Of a DNA stretch of 64,000 bases, positions 54,487 through 64,000 are shown in pieces. The notes under the pieces were generated by a model that worked only from the letters and a program-made list of their open reading frames with translations, had not been told where the DNA came from and ran no database searches. The stretch's first letter is position 1; every line of letters begins with the position of its first letter. Source of the stretch: Stemphylium vesicarium (lineage: Eukaryota; Ascomycota; Dothideomycetes; Pleosporales; Pleosporaceae); the NCBI GenBank assembly GCA_004380135.1, contig QXCR01000034.1, positions 310,001-374,000 of the forward strand. Direction: 5' to 3'. Position numbers and translations under genes: made by a program.

Positions 54487-57316
54487 ATGGACGGCGCAGG
54501 GCAGCCCAACCTGCGCATCACCAGTGCGTCTTGCCCTCGAGTACAGGGCCCCGTGATCTCGAGGAGAAGCTGACAGAACGCAGTCATTGCCGCCGATGGG
54601 CTCTACAAGCGCGATGTCTTCCGTATGTATGCCCAAGTCAAGAACGCCGTTATCGCGTCGCTGATGCATGTGCCGCAGGATTTCCGGACCCCTTCGCCGT
54701 GGCCACGATCAATGGCGAGCAGACGCGCACCACGAGCGTCATCAAGAAGACGCTGAATCCCTACTGGAACGAGAGCTTCGACATGTACGTCGTCCCTCGC
54801 CGCCACGGCCCCAGCTGCCTGCGCATGACGCTAACACCCGGCCTAGGAAAGTGAACGAAGAGAGCGTCCTGGCGGTTCAGATCTTTGACCAGAAGAAGTT
54901 CAAGAAGAAGGACCAGGGCTTCCTCGGTGTCATCAATGTCCGCATCGGATCCGTCATAGACCTCGACGCGGGCGGAGATGGTACGTCAGACCTTGCGACT
55001 CGGCGCGCACATGCTAACACGGCCCCAGAAATGCTCACGCGCGACCTCAAAAAGTCAAACGACAACATGGTCGTCCATGGCAAGCTTATCCTCAACCTCT
55101 CCACTAACCTGGCCGTACCCATCAGCCAGGGAGCTCAGAACGCCACCCGCCCCAACGCCTCCCCGCATCCATCCGTGAACGGGGCCATCCCTGGCGCTGT
55201 GTCTACCCCACAACAATCCACAACGAGCCTCCATCCTCCTGATGTATACCCAGGCAACCGTGCCTCAATCGCCGGCCAGTCGACCCCCTCACGCCTCAGC
55301 CAAGCGCCTCTAGCAGGCGCTCCAACTGGCCCACCCGCGGGGCCTGGACCTGCACCGAATGGAGCGCCCCCAGCTCGCAACAGTGCCGGCGGTGCATACA
55401 GCGCTTTCGAGGATGCCCAAGGAAGACTGCCAAATGGTTGGGAACGTCGTGAGGACCACCTGGGGCGGACATACTACGTCGACCACAACACCAGACAAAC
55501 AACGTGGATCAGGCCAGGCGCAGGCTTCAACGAAGCAGACCAACGCCGGGACGTAGCAGCGCAGACCCAGCAGGAACGCATGCGACATCAAAACCGTATG
55601 TTGCCCGAGGACCGGACCGGAGCCAACTCGCCCACTCTCACGGATCGTCAGCCATCACCGCCAAGTGGCTCAGCAAACGCTGCGAGCATGATGGCAACGG
55701 GAGCAACCACTGCTGGTACAGGAGAGCTTCCGTCTGGTTGGGAACAGCGCCATACCCCCGAAGGCCGACCATACTTTGTTGACCACAACACACGGACGAC
55801 GACATGGGTGGATCCTCGCCGACAGCAGTACATCCGCATGTACGGCGGCCAGGCCGCTAATGGTAGCACCATCCAGCAGCAGCCTGTTTCCCAGCTCGGC
55901 CCACTGCCATCAGGATGGGAAATGCGTCTCACCAACACGGCAAGAGTATACTTTGTGGACCACAACACAAAGACCACTACATGGGACGACCCAAGGTTAC
56001 CCTCCTCCCTCGACCAGAACGTACCCCAGTACAAGCGCGACTTCCGTCGCAAGTTGATCTACTTCCGGTCGCAACCAGCACTTCGCATTGTTAGTGGTCA
56101 ATGTCACGTCAAGGTGCGGCGTACGCACATCTTCGAGGACTCATACCACGAGATTATGCGCCAAAGTGCTGCAGATCTCAAGAAGAGGTTAATGATCAAG
56201 TTCGACGGCGAAGACGGTCTTGATTACGGAGGTCTTTCTCGAGAATTCTTCTTCTTGCTTTCTCACGAGATGTTCAACCCCTTCTACTGCTTGTTCGAAT
56301 ACTCTGCACACGACAACTACACGCTTCAGATCAATCCTCACTCTGGAATCAACCCCGAGCACTTGAACTACTTCAAGTTTATTGGCCGTGTCGTCGGTCT
56401 TGCCATCTTCCACCGTCGCTTTCTGGACGCCTTCTTCATCGGAGCCTTTTACAAGATGATTCTTAGGAAGAAGGTTGCGCTGCAAGACATGGAGGGTGTG
56501 GACGCTGATTTCCATCGTAACCTGGAATGGATGCTGTAAGTCCGAAAATCTCGTTTGAGATCGACTCGAAACTAACGCGATCAGAAACAACGACATCACC
56601 GACGCGCTAGAACTGACGTTCGCGACTGATGACGAGCGCTTTGGCGAGACCGTCAGCATCGAGCTGAAGCCTGGAGGCGACAATATTGAAGTCACCAACG
56701 AAAACAAGCACGAATACGTTGAGTATGTGGACCTATTGGAATTCTCTAAAGAACCATGCTGACATTACCAGACTCATCACTGAATGGCGCATCCAAAAAC
56801 GTGTTGAAGAGCAATTCCAAGCCTTCATCACCGGCTTCCACGAACTTATCCCCGCGGATTTGGTAAACGTTTTCGACGAACGTGAGCTTGAGTTGCTTAT
56901 CGGTGGTATCGCCGATATCGACGTTGATGACTGGAAGAAGCATACCGACTACCGTGGCTACACCGAGAATGACGAGGTCATCCAAAACTTCTGGAAGTGT
57001 ATCCGCAGCTGGGATGCCGAACAAAAGTCCCGTCTACTGCAATTTGCTACGGGTACTTCGCGTATTCCTGTCAACGGATTCAAGGACTTGCAGGGTAGTG
57101 ACGGTCCGAGAAGATTTACAATTGAGAAGGCTGGCGAGCCAAATCAACTGCCAAAGTCTCATACATGGTATGTTGTCCGAGCCAGAACGCACGTAGCAAA
57201 AGCTAACACGAAACAGTTTCAACCGTCTCGATCTTCCAGCGTACAAATCATTCGATGCACTCAACCAGAAACTCACCATTGCCGTTGAAGAAACTGTTGG
57301 TTTCGGGCAAGAGTAA
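54487..57316 (+). CDS. hulA: NEDD4-family HECT E3 ubiquitin ligase (Rsp5/HulA)
   Basis: Eight exons: 54487-54523, 54584-54622, 54679-54784, 54847-54980, 55029-56535, 56585-56722, 56772-57167 and 57217-57316, giving 818 residues (yeast Rsp5 is 809). The C2 domain (residues 8-125) starts LRITIIAADGLYKRD and is spread over five small exons. Three WW domains start near residues 239, 339 and 398, each LP(S/N)GWE...TTW; they bind PPxY adaptors. The HECT domain (about 480-818) has LSREFFFLLSHEMFNP and ends GFGQE; catalytic Cys786 lies in SHTCFNRL, a codon rebuilt across the last intron. It ubiquitinates plasma-membrane permeases and transporters through arrestin adaptors, driving their endocytosis. 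The hexose transporter at 18848 is the kind of substrate this ligase handles, though nothing in the window links them. Confidence 0.97.
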
Positions 57317-58088
57317 AACGCCGTCTTTGCTAGGAAAAGAAGGTTTCGCATTGAAACCGCATTTGCGGTCGCGGGGTCGTGGGAAGACTACTACTTGGCA
57401 TTGATGTCAACGTACAAAATTTGCAAAGTAAAGCAAGAGCACCATCACTCACTCTGGTGGACAGGAAGGCGCTCTCGGAGTGGTATACGATACTTTGGTT
57501 TCTAGACCATGTCTAATCGGGCTCGCCTTCACAGGTATTGTGGGGAGGTATATGTCGCATTGCTTGCAAACACATGCAAGTGCTATGGGCGTTTTGGGTG
57601 TGGAGTGAGCTTTGAGACGGAAACGAAGTAGGATAGCGCTCTTTTTCTATTTTAACCATGAGCGCGCAAGTCAAATTTGAAGAATGACCAAACTTTTTTT
57701 TCCTTTCCCCACAACATGTTTTCCCCTCACAGATGGGAAGGTTATGATCAAATTATCATTCGCAAAACGTGAAGGGACTGATGCTCGCGTCGCGGTAGCA
57801 GCGAAGGCTTGTGTAAGCAAGGAGAATCGGGTTACTGTATGTGTCTCTCGGACGGATATGTGGAGCCGAAGATGGGTACATTTGCTTGGTTGCTTAGTCT
57901 AGCATGTCCCTTTCGCTTCGGCATTCGGACTTTTGACCCTTCTACGCAGTTAACAATGCGGATAAAGATGGTATATATTGTGCTTTACCGTTGCTAGTCT
58001 ATGAAAATATTAACCATGTTGCCCCTGCCTTTTTTTTCCTTCCAAAACTGCTTCTCATGCTCTGATTGTAAAAGGGAATAGAGTACAC

Positions 58089-58096
58089 TGACGTCA
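58089..58096. promoter_or_regulatory. CRE/ATF-type palindrome TGACGTCA
   Basis: A perfect CRE palindrome 214 bp upstream of the DUF1857 ATG, a candidate site for stress-activated bZIP factors of the Atf1/AtfA type. Confidence 0.45.
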
Positions 58097-58111
58097 GGTT
58101 ACGATACCCCA

Positions 58112-58146
58112 CACCACCACTACTACTACCACCATCACCATCGCCA
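58112..58146 (+). repeat. ACC/ACT trinucleotide tract
   Basis: An imperfect trinucleotide microsatellite between the CRE motif and the TATA box of the DUF1857 gene. Confidence 0.7.
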
Positions 58147-58203
58147 TACGCCCCGCTTACGGCTTACTCGCAGCAATTGCGTCCCCATACTACCACTCGC
58201 AGA

Positions 58204-58210
58204 TATAAAT
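58204..58210 (+). promoter_or_regulatory. TATA box of DUF1857 gene
   Basis: TATAAAT, 100 bp upstream of the start codon, followed by an AC-rich leader with CAAAATGG at the start. Confidence 0.6.
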
Positions 58211-58309
58211 TCTCCACGCCCTCTCTCCTATCCACCATTCTTAGGATAGTCCAAGCACCTCCGAAAGATTCCAGACACAAACCACAACACTCGACATAGA
58301 AAATCCAAA

Positions 58310-59031
58310 ATGGTCAACATCAACCTCTCCTACACCTCGCGCATCAACCCTGCGGGTGTCACACCTGTTCTCACGCGACAGCAAATCTGGGCGGGTCTCG
58401 AGCGCAAGATACGCTTTGCACAGGAGTTTGTGCCCGTGATTGAGAGTTGCACGGTGTTGGAGGAGAGTGCTGATGGCGTTGTGACGAGGGATGTTGTGTT
58501 TAAGAAGGGTATGGGGCCGAAGGATCGGGCTAAAGAGGTTGTTAAGGGGTATTGGCCCAGTTGGGTGAGTGATTTCCCTTCTTTCTTCGGATTTCGAGTA
58601 TGGAAATCGTGAGACGAAGGGGAGGGGATGAGGAAGGACGAAAGTTGAGGACTATCTCTATCTCTCTTTTCCTCTGAAGCATTCTTGGTCTTGACTTGTG
58701 TGGGACTGACGAGTTGGTGGATCTAGGTCGATTTCGAACAGGAAGATGGCTCGCATATCCGCAACATCATTTCTGATGGGCCGTCCGGTGAGGTCGACGA
58801 CTTGCATATGACGTATGCTTTTGAGTTCCGACTGCCGCATGTGAAGGAAGGGACGGAGGAGGCGGACAAGGAAATGCAGAAGCTCAAGGGGGTGAGTTGT
58901 TTCTTTGTTTCTCCTCCATTACTTGCAAGTATGGCACTTACTAACGAACGAGTTAGATGGCGAAGAAGGCGGTCGAGATGAGTATCGATGCTATTAGGGA
59001 GATGGTCAAGGATGGACGTGTCAATGCGTAG
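58310..59031 (+). CDS. DUF1857 (SRPBCC-fold) protein
   Basis: Exons 58310-58564, 58727-58891 and 58957-59031 give 164 residues, the usual family length. Intron 1 is 162 nt, about three times the local norm; intron 2 is 65 nt and ends with a CTAAC branch site and TTAG. The N-terminus MVNINLSYTSRIN, the LTRQQIWAGLERKIRFAQEFVPVI segment and the central ESADGVVTRDVVFKKG match DUF1857, a START/Bet v1-like hydrophobic-cavity fold of about 150 residues found in fungi and bacteria. The C-terminal MAKKAVEMSIDAIREM forms the long helix that closes the cavity. A small ligand or cyclase-like role has been proposed for SRPBCC relatives, but no activity is established. The promoter has TATA and CRE elements, so stress-inducible expression is plausible. 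Confidence 0.92.
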
Positions 59032-59403
59032 AATAGGAAGAGTACGAGATGGTACATGATGAAGATCAAGACATTACTCCGTTGTTTCAGAGCAAGGCAT
59101 CTTGCTCACTCTGTTCTCTTTTTACCTTCCCCTACTTTCGCTGGAGAATATCTGGTGTTCTAAAGTGTTGCCTTTCCAACGGACCGTGGGCTGTTCTGTA
59201 CGGTCTGAAGCGTCGAAGACTCTCAATGCCTGCTCGATGCCCTACTCTATCAACTTCACCTCAACGTATCAAAAGATGAAATACACTTTCATGGAATTTC
59301 AGTTGGCACAGTAACGTTTGTCCCCCAATTAAATATTATCCTATCTCTTCTTTTACACACAACAAACACCTTCCCATGCACCCTTCAAAAACACATCCGA
59401 CCT
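59032..59403. other. convergent 3' flanks, no gene seen
   Basis: 372 bp between the 3' ends of the DUF1857 gene and the GPI-type gene. Nothing else is seen. Confidence 0.5.
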
Positions 59404-59952
59404 CTACAAAAGTCCTGCAGCACCGAACAACGCAACAATTGCCGCACCAGCCTTGATACCGTTCTTTCCAGCTGCACCCTCAAACGATGTGACACTGGCA
59501 GCCGGAGAGTCCTCAGAGGCGGTACCGGTGGCGCTAGCAGTGGCGCTGGTCTTGGAAGCCTGAGCGTGGGACTGGGTAGCAGCGACGCTAGCAACGGAAG
59601 CCATGGAGCTGGAAGCGGCGGCGCGAAGGGGCTCAGCAGCGTTGCAGTAAGAGGTGACGGTGTTCTGGACCGGAGGCTTCTCGAGCGAGTCGGGGCAGTT
59701 GTTATAGCAGACGAGCACGTCTCTGTAGACGTCGCACAGGCAGACGAAGTCGTTGGGGTTCTCGTTGCAGGTATCGATGCGGGATTGGTAGCCGTCAACG
59801 CAGCTGTCTACGATGCTGTTTTTATGTGTTAGTTTGGGCTCGGTTGGTTGATGGATGGGGGCAACGTACTTCTGAGCATCGCACTTGTCCTGAGCAGCAA
59901 CGAAGCTGATGGACGCGGTGAAAGCAACAGCAATGGCGGTGGTGAAACGCAT
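59404..59952 (-). CDS. secreted 8-cysteine GPI-anchor-type surface protein
   Basis: Exons 59952-59870 and 59815-59404 (intron 59816-59869) give 164 residues. The intron is 54 nt with no stop, so an unspliced reading yields a misleading 182-residue protein; donor GTACGT, branch ACTAAC and acceptor AACAG are all present. A signal peptide (FTTAIAVAFTASISFVAA, residues 1-20) is followed by a domain with eight cysteines (DKC, DSC, DTC, VCLC, LVC, NNC, SYC). That is close to, but not a clear match for, the CFEM spacing. A Ser/Ala/Thr-rich stalk follows (about residues 95-140), then a hydrophobic tail (IKAGAAIVALFGAAGLL) preceded by GKNG as a probable omega site. It is probably a GPI-linked wall or plasma-membrane protein. 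Relatives are common in Dothideomycetes; function is unknown. Confidence 0.88.
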   Translation of the reverse strand: MRFTTAIAVAFTASISFVAAQDKCDAQKYVAPIHQPTEPKLTHKNSIVDSCVDGYQSRIDTCNENPNDFVCLCDVYRDVLVCYNNCPDSLEKPPVQNTVTSYCNAAEPLRAAASSSMASVASVAATQSHAQASKTSATASATGTASEDSPAASVTSFEGAAGKNGIKAGAAIVALFGAAGLL

Positions 59953-61000
59953 CTTGAGATTAATCGAAAGATGAAGAGATGGGAGTAGTGATGGAGGTAG
60001 TAGTCGTTGAGATAGGACGTGCCGAAAGGGAAGCTCTGATTAAAATATTATAATGTGTATAAAAAGGATACCCTGAGCGAGTGATGGGTATGAAGTTTGA
60101 AACTGTTGATGTGGGATGGACAGGCGACAACGACACGACAAAGGATGAAGATGCAGAGTAGCAAGGCGAACGCGAGGAAAGGCAGCCCAAGGACATTTAA
60201 ACAAAGGGCCGCCGCCGGCTCCCCGGGAAACCCAAAACCTTAACCCAACCCTTTCTCAAACAAAAACATCCTAGCTCCTTTTTTGACTTCCCTTTCTCGC
60301 CGCCGCATCAAACCCAATAACACATACCGTCCCCTTTCCCCGGAGTCAGAAGAGAAGAAACATCAGTGCTTCCCAGCCTTTCCTAGCGCTATGGCAAGCC
60401 ACACTAACGCTGTGTCGCCTAGTGTGAAGCCTCGGAAGAGAATTGTCGACGTCTAAGCCGCCTAGCGCGTCGGCGAGAGTCTCCTAAAATTAGTGAATTC
60501 AATGCACCAAAGCTGCTTTTTGCGCGAAGGCCGTTTATGTTGCCTCCACAACAATACGGTAGGCAACGTGTGTTAATGCACGGCTAGAGTATGCCGAGTG
60601 AGTTGGCCAACGCAGGGAATCGTTGTATGTATCCATGTGTGCAGAATGCTGTGTCGCAGCGTCTCGAGTGCATTGGAGGAACGGGCGGCGTTGCAGCTCG
60701 GATATCCGCCCGAAAAGCATGGCTGCATTTCGCTTCATGACACACATGTAATTGGTGGGAGCATGATGAGCGCAGGGTTTGAAGGCTAGGATGAACCCTG
60801 GATAACGAGTAAGGTGCCAAGAAGGCTATGGGGCGATACTGCCGCTATTCTGTCAGCAGACCCCATCGCAACCAACCTCGTAAGTCATCATGAGATGAAT
60901 TATCAGCTTTTGTCTCCATATCGCATAAACACTTTATTGGGTGGCTGTGCAAGATTTATAGCTTCGTTCTAAGGTTTTTTGCTTGGATTGAAGGTCTCAC
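59953..61000. other. 1.0-kb intergenic region, no gene seen
   Basis: The left end holds the promoter of the 8-cysteine gene, with a TATA-like TATAATATTT on the minus strand (60043-60052) about 90 bp upstream of its ATG. The right end is the 3' flank of the P450. No supported gene is seen between. Confidence 0.45.
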
Positions 61001-62744
61001 TTATGCTCGCAGCGTGATCTTGACTGGAAACCCATCCACTGGGTGAGCTCCGCCCCCACCCATTTCAGCCTGATACGCTCGATTTCCGTCAACGGTCTTG
61101 ATACCCTTCCTCGGATGCAGCTTGTCCCACTCGTCGTACGCAGGTGTAATATCAAACGTCCTTACAGTCATGACCAAGGCGATTTTGAGTTCCAGTTGCG
61201 CAAGCGTTTGTCCAATGCAATTACGCGGACCCCACTCAAAAGGTCGCCATGAGGCTTTCTTCGGATGTAAAGGATCCTCGGAGTCGACGAGCCAGCGATC
61301 GGGGATAAAGTCTTCGGGGTGTTCAAACACTTCGGGGTTGTGGTGCAAAGCAAGGGTGAGCGTCCAGACGTTACAGCCCTCTGTGGGGTATTGTTGGCCC
61401 CGCTCGTCTGCCAGAACGACATCCGGGCGGCCATCGCGCATGCTTCCAGCAGGAGGAAATATGCGTAGAACCTCTTTGATGACTGCCAAGGTATAAGGTA
61501 ACTGATTTAAAAGTGTGGGATCGTCCGTGATAATTCGGGTTATGTTGTCCAGCGAGAAATCGGACCCGAATACCCTGTCGTGTTCTGCACGGAGTTTGGA
61601 CAACGCATCTGGGTGACGGGACACGAGGAGATAGCTGTACAACAACGTACTACTCGTGGTATCATGACCAGCGTAAAGAAACAACCGAAGTTGAGGCTTC
61701 GCGAGCTGCTTGAAGGCCGACTTTGACACCTCGTCCTTACCCTCTACCTCATCCAGGTACTTGTCCATGGCCAACGCAATAATGGACCTAGATTGTGGGC
61801 GCGGACCACCGGAAGAGGTTTTGCGAGAGCTCGCTAATTCTTCGAAGCGTTTGTCGATCTCCTCATCGAGGTATTGATTCATACAGTAACTGTTGTACTT
61901 CTGGACGAAGGGGCGAGGACTAAGATAGCGACGAATTGGATTGAACACTGTGCCAAACTGAGTCCAATATACTTGCCGTCGGAGGCAATCTGCTAGCGAG
62001 CTCCCCTGTGTTTGGTAATGAAGGTGTGTGCCACTAGGCTCGTTGTATTAGCAGTTGCCTTGCATTACAAACACACCATGTTGAAAACTTACAGAGTAAC
62101 GCGTGCAATGATATCAAACGTTAGCCGAAGCGTAAACTCTTCCAGAGGGAAAACCACCCCCTTCGTGGCGCGATCTTGGAGAAGTTTGCAAAAGACCGTG
62201 ACCTCCTCCGATATAGTGGGAGAAAGACCTGTTATGTAGCCAGCAGCGAATCCTGGATTGAAGAGCGCCCGCCACTTCTTCCATGTGCTTCCGTGCATCG
62301 TGAGTAGTGATGGCCCGCCGTTAATAACCTCTAAAGTCGCGCATATGTTGGCGGGCTTGTCGAGGAAAGCAGCTTCGACTTGTGATGCAACAAAAGGGTT
62401 CGCGACTACCATGACAGGGGCGTTGAAAGGCCATAGATTGAGATAGAAGACGCCTCCAGGGAAAGACTCTGCTATTCACCGTACTACCACGTGCATTACA
62501 GTGTTCCGTGGCAGTGATTGAATGGTTTCTTTCAACACAAGGAAGTGGCCGAACACAGAATGGTGTTTCGGCATAGGCTTGCTATAATTAGTAGTGCTTC
62601 TGCGGCTGCATCGAAAACTGGACTCACTGCACCTGATTTCTGTAGCCTCTTCACGTGCTGTCGATTAGCCATCAAGCTGGCTACAAACAGGACGAAGGCG
62701 CCGGCGCCAACAGCTATGATGGCCGGCATGCTGGCCCACGTCAT
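61001..62744 (-). pseudogene. cytochrome P450 with in-frame stop (probable recent pseudogene)
   Basis: Exons 62744-62628, 62577-62093 and 62033-61001 give 544 codons. The N-terminus has a membrane anchor (MPAIIAVGAGAFVLFVASLMA), then the Pro-rich hinge PMPKHHSVFGHF, restored across intron 1 (acceptor CAAG, weaker than usual). P450 landmarks are intact: I-helix AGHDTTSS, K-helix EVLRIFPP (ExxR), NPEVFEHPEDFIPDRW, and heme-binding FEWGPRNCIGQ with its cysteine. One codon is broken: TGA at 62478-62476, between MHVVVR and IAESFPGGVFYL. The reading frame continues correctly on both sides and no normal intron removes it; a 33-nt intron ending GCAGAG would restore frame but delete conserved residues. 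A CGA-to-TGA change would explain it. It resembles secondary-metabolism P450s; the substrate is unknown. A sequencing error or strain-specific allele is possible. Confidence 0.8.
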
Positions 62745-63401
62745 GCTCACCAGCGGTTTCAGCAACAAAGGTTGAAGAGGTTGATCCGAAGGTGCAAGAA
62801 TGGTGATTTGATGTCACTATTGTTGATGTCGAAGTGCTGGGGAAGGTGGACGGGGCGAAGGAGAAAGAGAGTGGCGTGGTCGCGCTAGCGCTATTGAGTA
62901 CCCGGCAGGGTAGGCGGCATGTCAGCGCTTGCCCCAGCACCGCCTTCTTGTACTACAATGCTATAATCGAACATACACTATCGTTTTCCCCATGCTCTTC
63001 AATATTATCACACCAAAATGCCAGTTTCTCGGGGACTTTGGGATTCGTTCTTTGGAGTCCGAAGACAACAAGGTGTCGTTTGTGTGCATGCTGTGACCGG
63101 TCATGGCCCCCAGCCTCTACGCGATGGCCTGCGATACCATGTCTTGTCATGTGTTTATCATGTATTGCTCTTCCCCTCTGAAATCATGCAGATCAAACGC
63201 ATATTTTCCTCTTCATTCAGATTTCACGCTTCCAATATTGCCCAGAAGACATGTCAATTGATGCATCGAAGCTACCACCAGCGCAATATGTGCCTGGTAG
63301 ACAGTAAGACATCGAGCATCCTGGTAGAATTGAAAAGACGCCATTCGTGGTATGAATTCTTCTTGTTGGTGATACATTGTCAATGCTGATATGAACCTTA
63401 G
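62745..63401. promoter_or_regulatory. divergent region between P450 and rhodopsin-domain gene
   Basis: It should hold the P450 promoter and the first exon of the right-hand gene. A possible exon begins with ATG at 63250 (SIDASKLPPAQY after the Met), with a weak donor at 63289. That would fit the phase of the exon at 63402, but it is not certain. Confidence 0.4.
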
Positions 63402-64000
63402 GTTACTACTGGCATTCCTTTTGGATTTGCCATTCTTTCTGTATTAGCACGCTTTGCGATTCGTATCTTCGGTAATTCACAAGTACGATGGGACGATGGC
63501 CTCGTCTGGTTATCGTACATATCCTTGGCAATCGCGTTTGCCTGCTGCCACAAGCTTCTGAACACCTTTTATCTTATTGAAGCCATGAACCAAGGAACGG
63601 CGTTTCTATTCCGAGAGGACATTCCTGCGATCTTGGACGTGGCCAAGTGGGCTTTCATTTTCTCCTCGTTCAATTGGACTGCCATATACCTTGTCAAGTT
63701 TGCTTTTATGCATTTCTTCCATACCTTGACCCTCGGACTGTCCATGAGAACTATTCGGTTCTTCTGGATCACCGTAGGTTTTCTTGTCATTGCTTGGATC
63801 TATGCCGTGATAAAATCTGTCGTCATCTGTCCGCACTTTGGTCCAGATGCAGGTCAGCTGGCCCTTAATCCACTATCGAAGCAAAAGTACTGACTTCTTG
63901 CAGCTAAATGTAGCGCTAATCCCAAACAACATGAGAAAAGTGTGGCGGGTAACGTTATCACTGGCGTCCTCGATATCATAGGCGATGTTCTTAGTATGTG
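63402..64000 (+). CDS. rhodopsin-domain integral membrane protein (Pth11/SAT4-like), 3' end outside window
   Basis: Exon 63402-63852 follows an acceptor TTAG at 63398-63401. A 51-nt intron leads to exon 63904-63993, and a donor GTATGTG begins at the window edge. Four or more hydrophobic helices are visible in order: GIPFGFAILSVLARF, then LVWLSYISLAIAFAC after the family's RWDDG motif, VAKWAFIFSSFNWTAIYLVKF, and TIRFFWITVGFLVIAWIYAVI ending in a cysteine before HFGPDA. The stretch ITGVLDIIGDVL starts the next helix (family consensus DxxTDxxL). This is the fungal rhodopsin_dom family, seven-helix proteins that include Pth11-type receptors but often lack a CFEM domain. The first exon is not settled; see the upstream region. 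Confidence 0.8.

Larger units (their letters stand above)
57317..58309. promoter_or_regulatory. intergenic; promoter of DUF1857 gene at right end
   Basis: The left part is the 3' flank of the ligase gene. The right part has, in order, a CRE palindrome (58089-58096), an ACC/ACT trinucleotide tract (58112-58146) and a TATA box (58204-58210) before the ATG at 58310. No gene is seen in the rest. Confidence 0.55.

Noticed and set aside
63018..63389. 123-codon plus-strand frame between the P450 and the membrane protein
   Set aside because: Composition is not protein-like and it runs through the acceptor region of the next gene; a short in-register exon at 63250 is the better candidate.
1..64000. 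Transposons, RIP-mutated repeats and CRISPR arrays
   Set aside because: No transposase, reverse transcriptase, long terminal repeat, terminal inverted repeat, AT-rich RIP island or spaced direct-repeat array was seen.

Overview
The window is nuclear DNA of a filamentous ascomycete, most likely a Dothideomycete of the Pleosporales. The basis is intron-rich but compact genes (most introns 47-65 nt with GT..AG ends and CTRAC-type branch sites), fungal-only families (PHO81, rhodopsin-domain membrane proteins, Kelch-transmembrane proteins, DUF1857) and a tRNA-Phe with a 13-nt intron. The class assignment is inference; no rRNA or other marker gene is present. I see about 25 protein-coding genes, two of them cut by the window ends, and one tRNA. 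I see no intact transposon and no CRISPR array. Spliced models were built by hand from splice sites, reading phase and family alignment, and each complete multi-exon model closes in frame.

Layout. 1-4430: the 3' part of an unknown gene, then a short-chain dehydrogenase and a succinate-semialdehyde-type aldehyde dehydrogenase transcribed divergently. 4860-11691: three RNA-linked genes (NCBP3-like cap-binding protein, CCHC zinc-knuckle/RS protein, R3H-SUZ protein). 13756-20730: a mucin-like single-pass membrane protein, a steroid 5-alpha-reductase family enzyme, tRNA-Phe(GAA) and a hexose-type MFS transporter with a CreA-motif cluster upstream. 20731-23299: the largest gene-free stretch. 23300-31244: a large PPR protein, the splicing factor Cwf18/CCDC12, a newly modelled small secreted cysteine protein and an SCP2-type thiolase. 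31961-38542: an unknown gene, a Kelch-transmembrane protein and a multi-span membrane protein. 39605-57316: conserved housekeeping and regulatory genes, namely branched-chain aminotransferase, exportin-1/CRM1, the phosphate regulator PHO81, an ADCK1/MCP2-type mitochondrial ABC1 protein and the Rsp5/HulA ubiquitin ligase. 58310-64000: DUF1857 protein, 8-cysteine GPI-type surface protein, a cytochrome P450 broken by an in-frame stop, and the start of a rhodopsin-domain membrane protein running off the right edge.

The genes do not form one pathway. Points most worth checking are the PHO81 start codon split by an intron, the small secreted protein with a possible 3-nt microexon, the TGA inside the P450, threonine at the leptomycin position of CRM1, and the 12-nt exon plus 284-nt intron of the Kelch gene.
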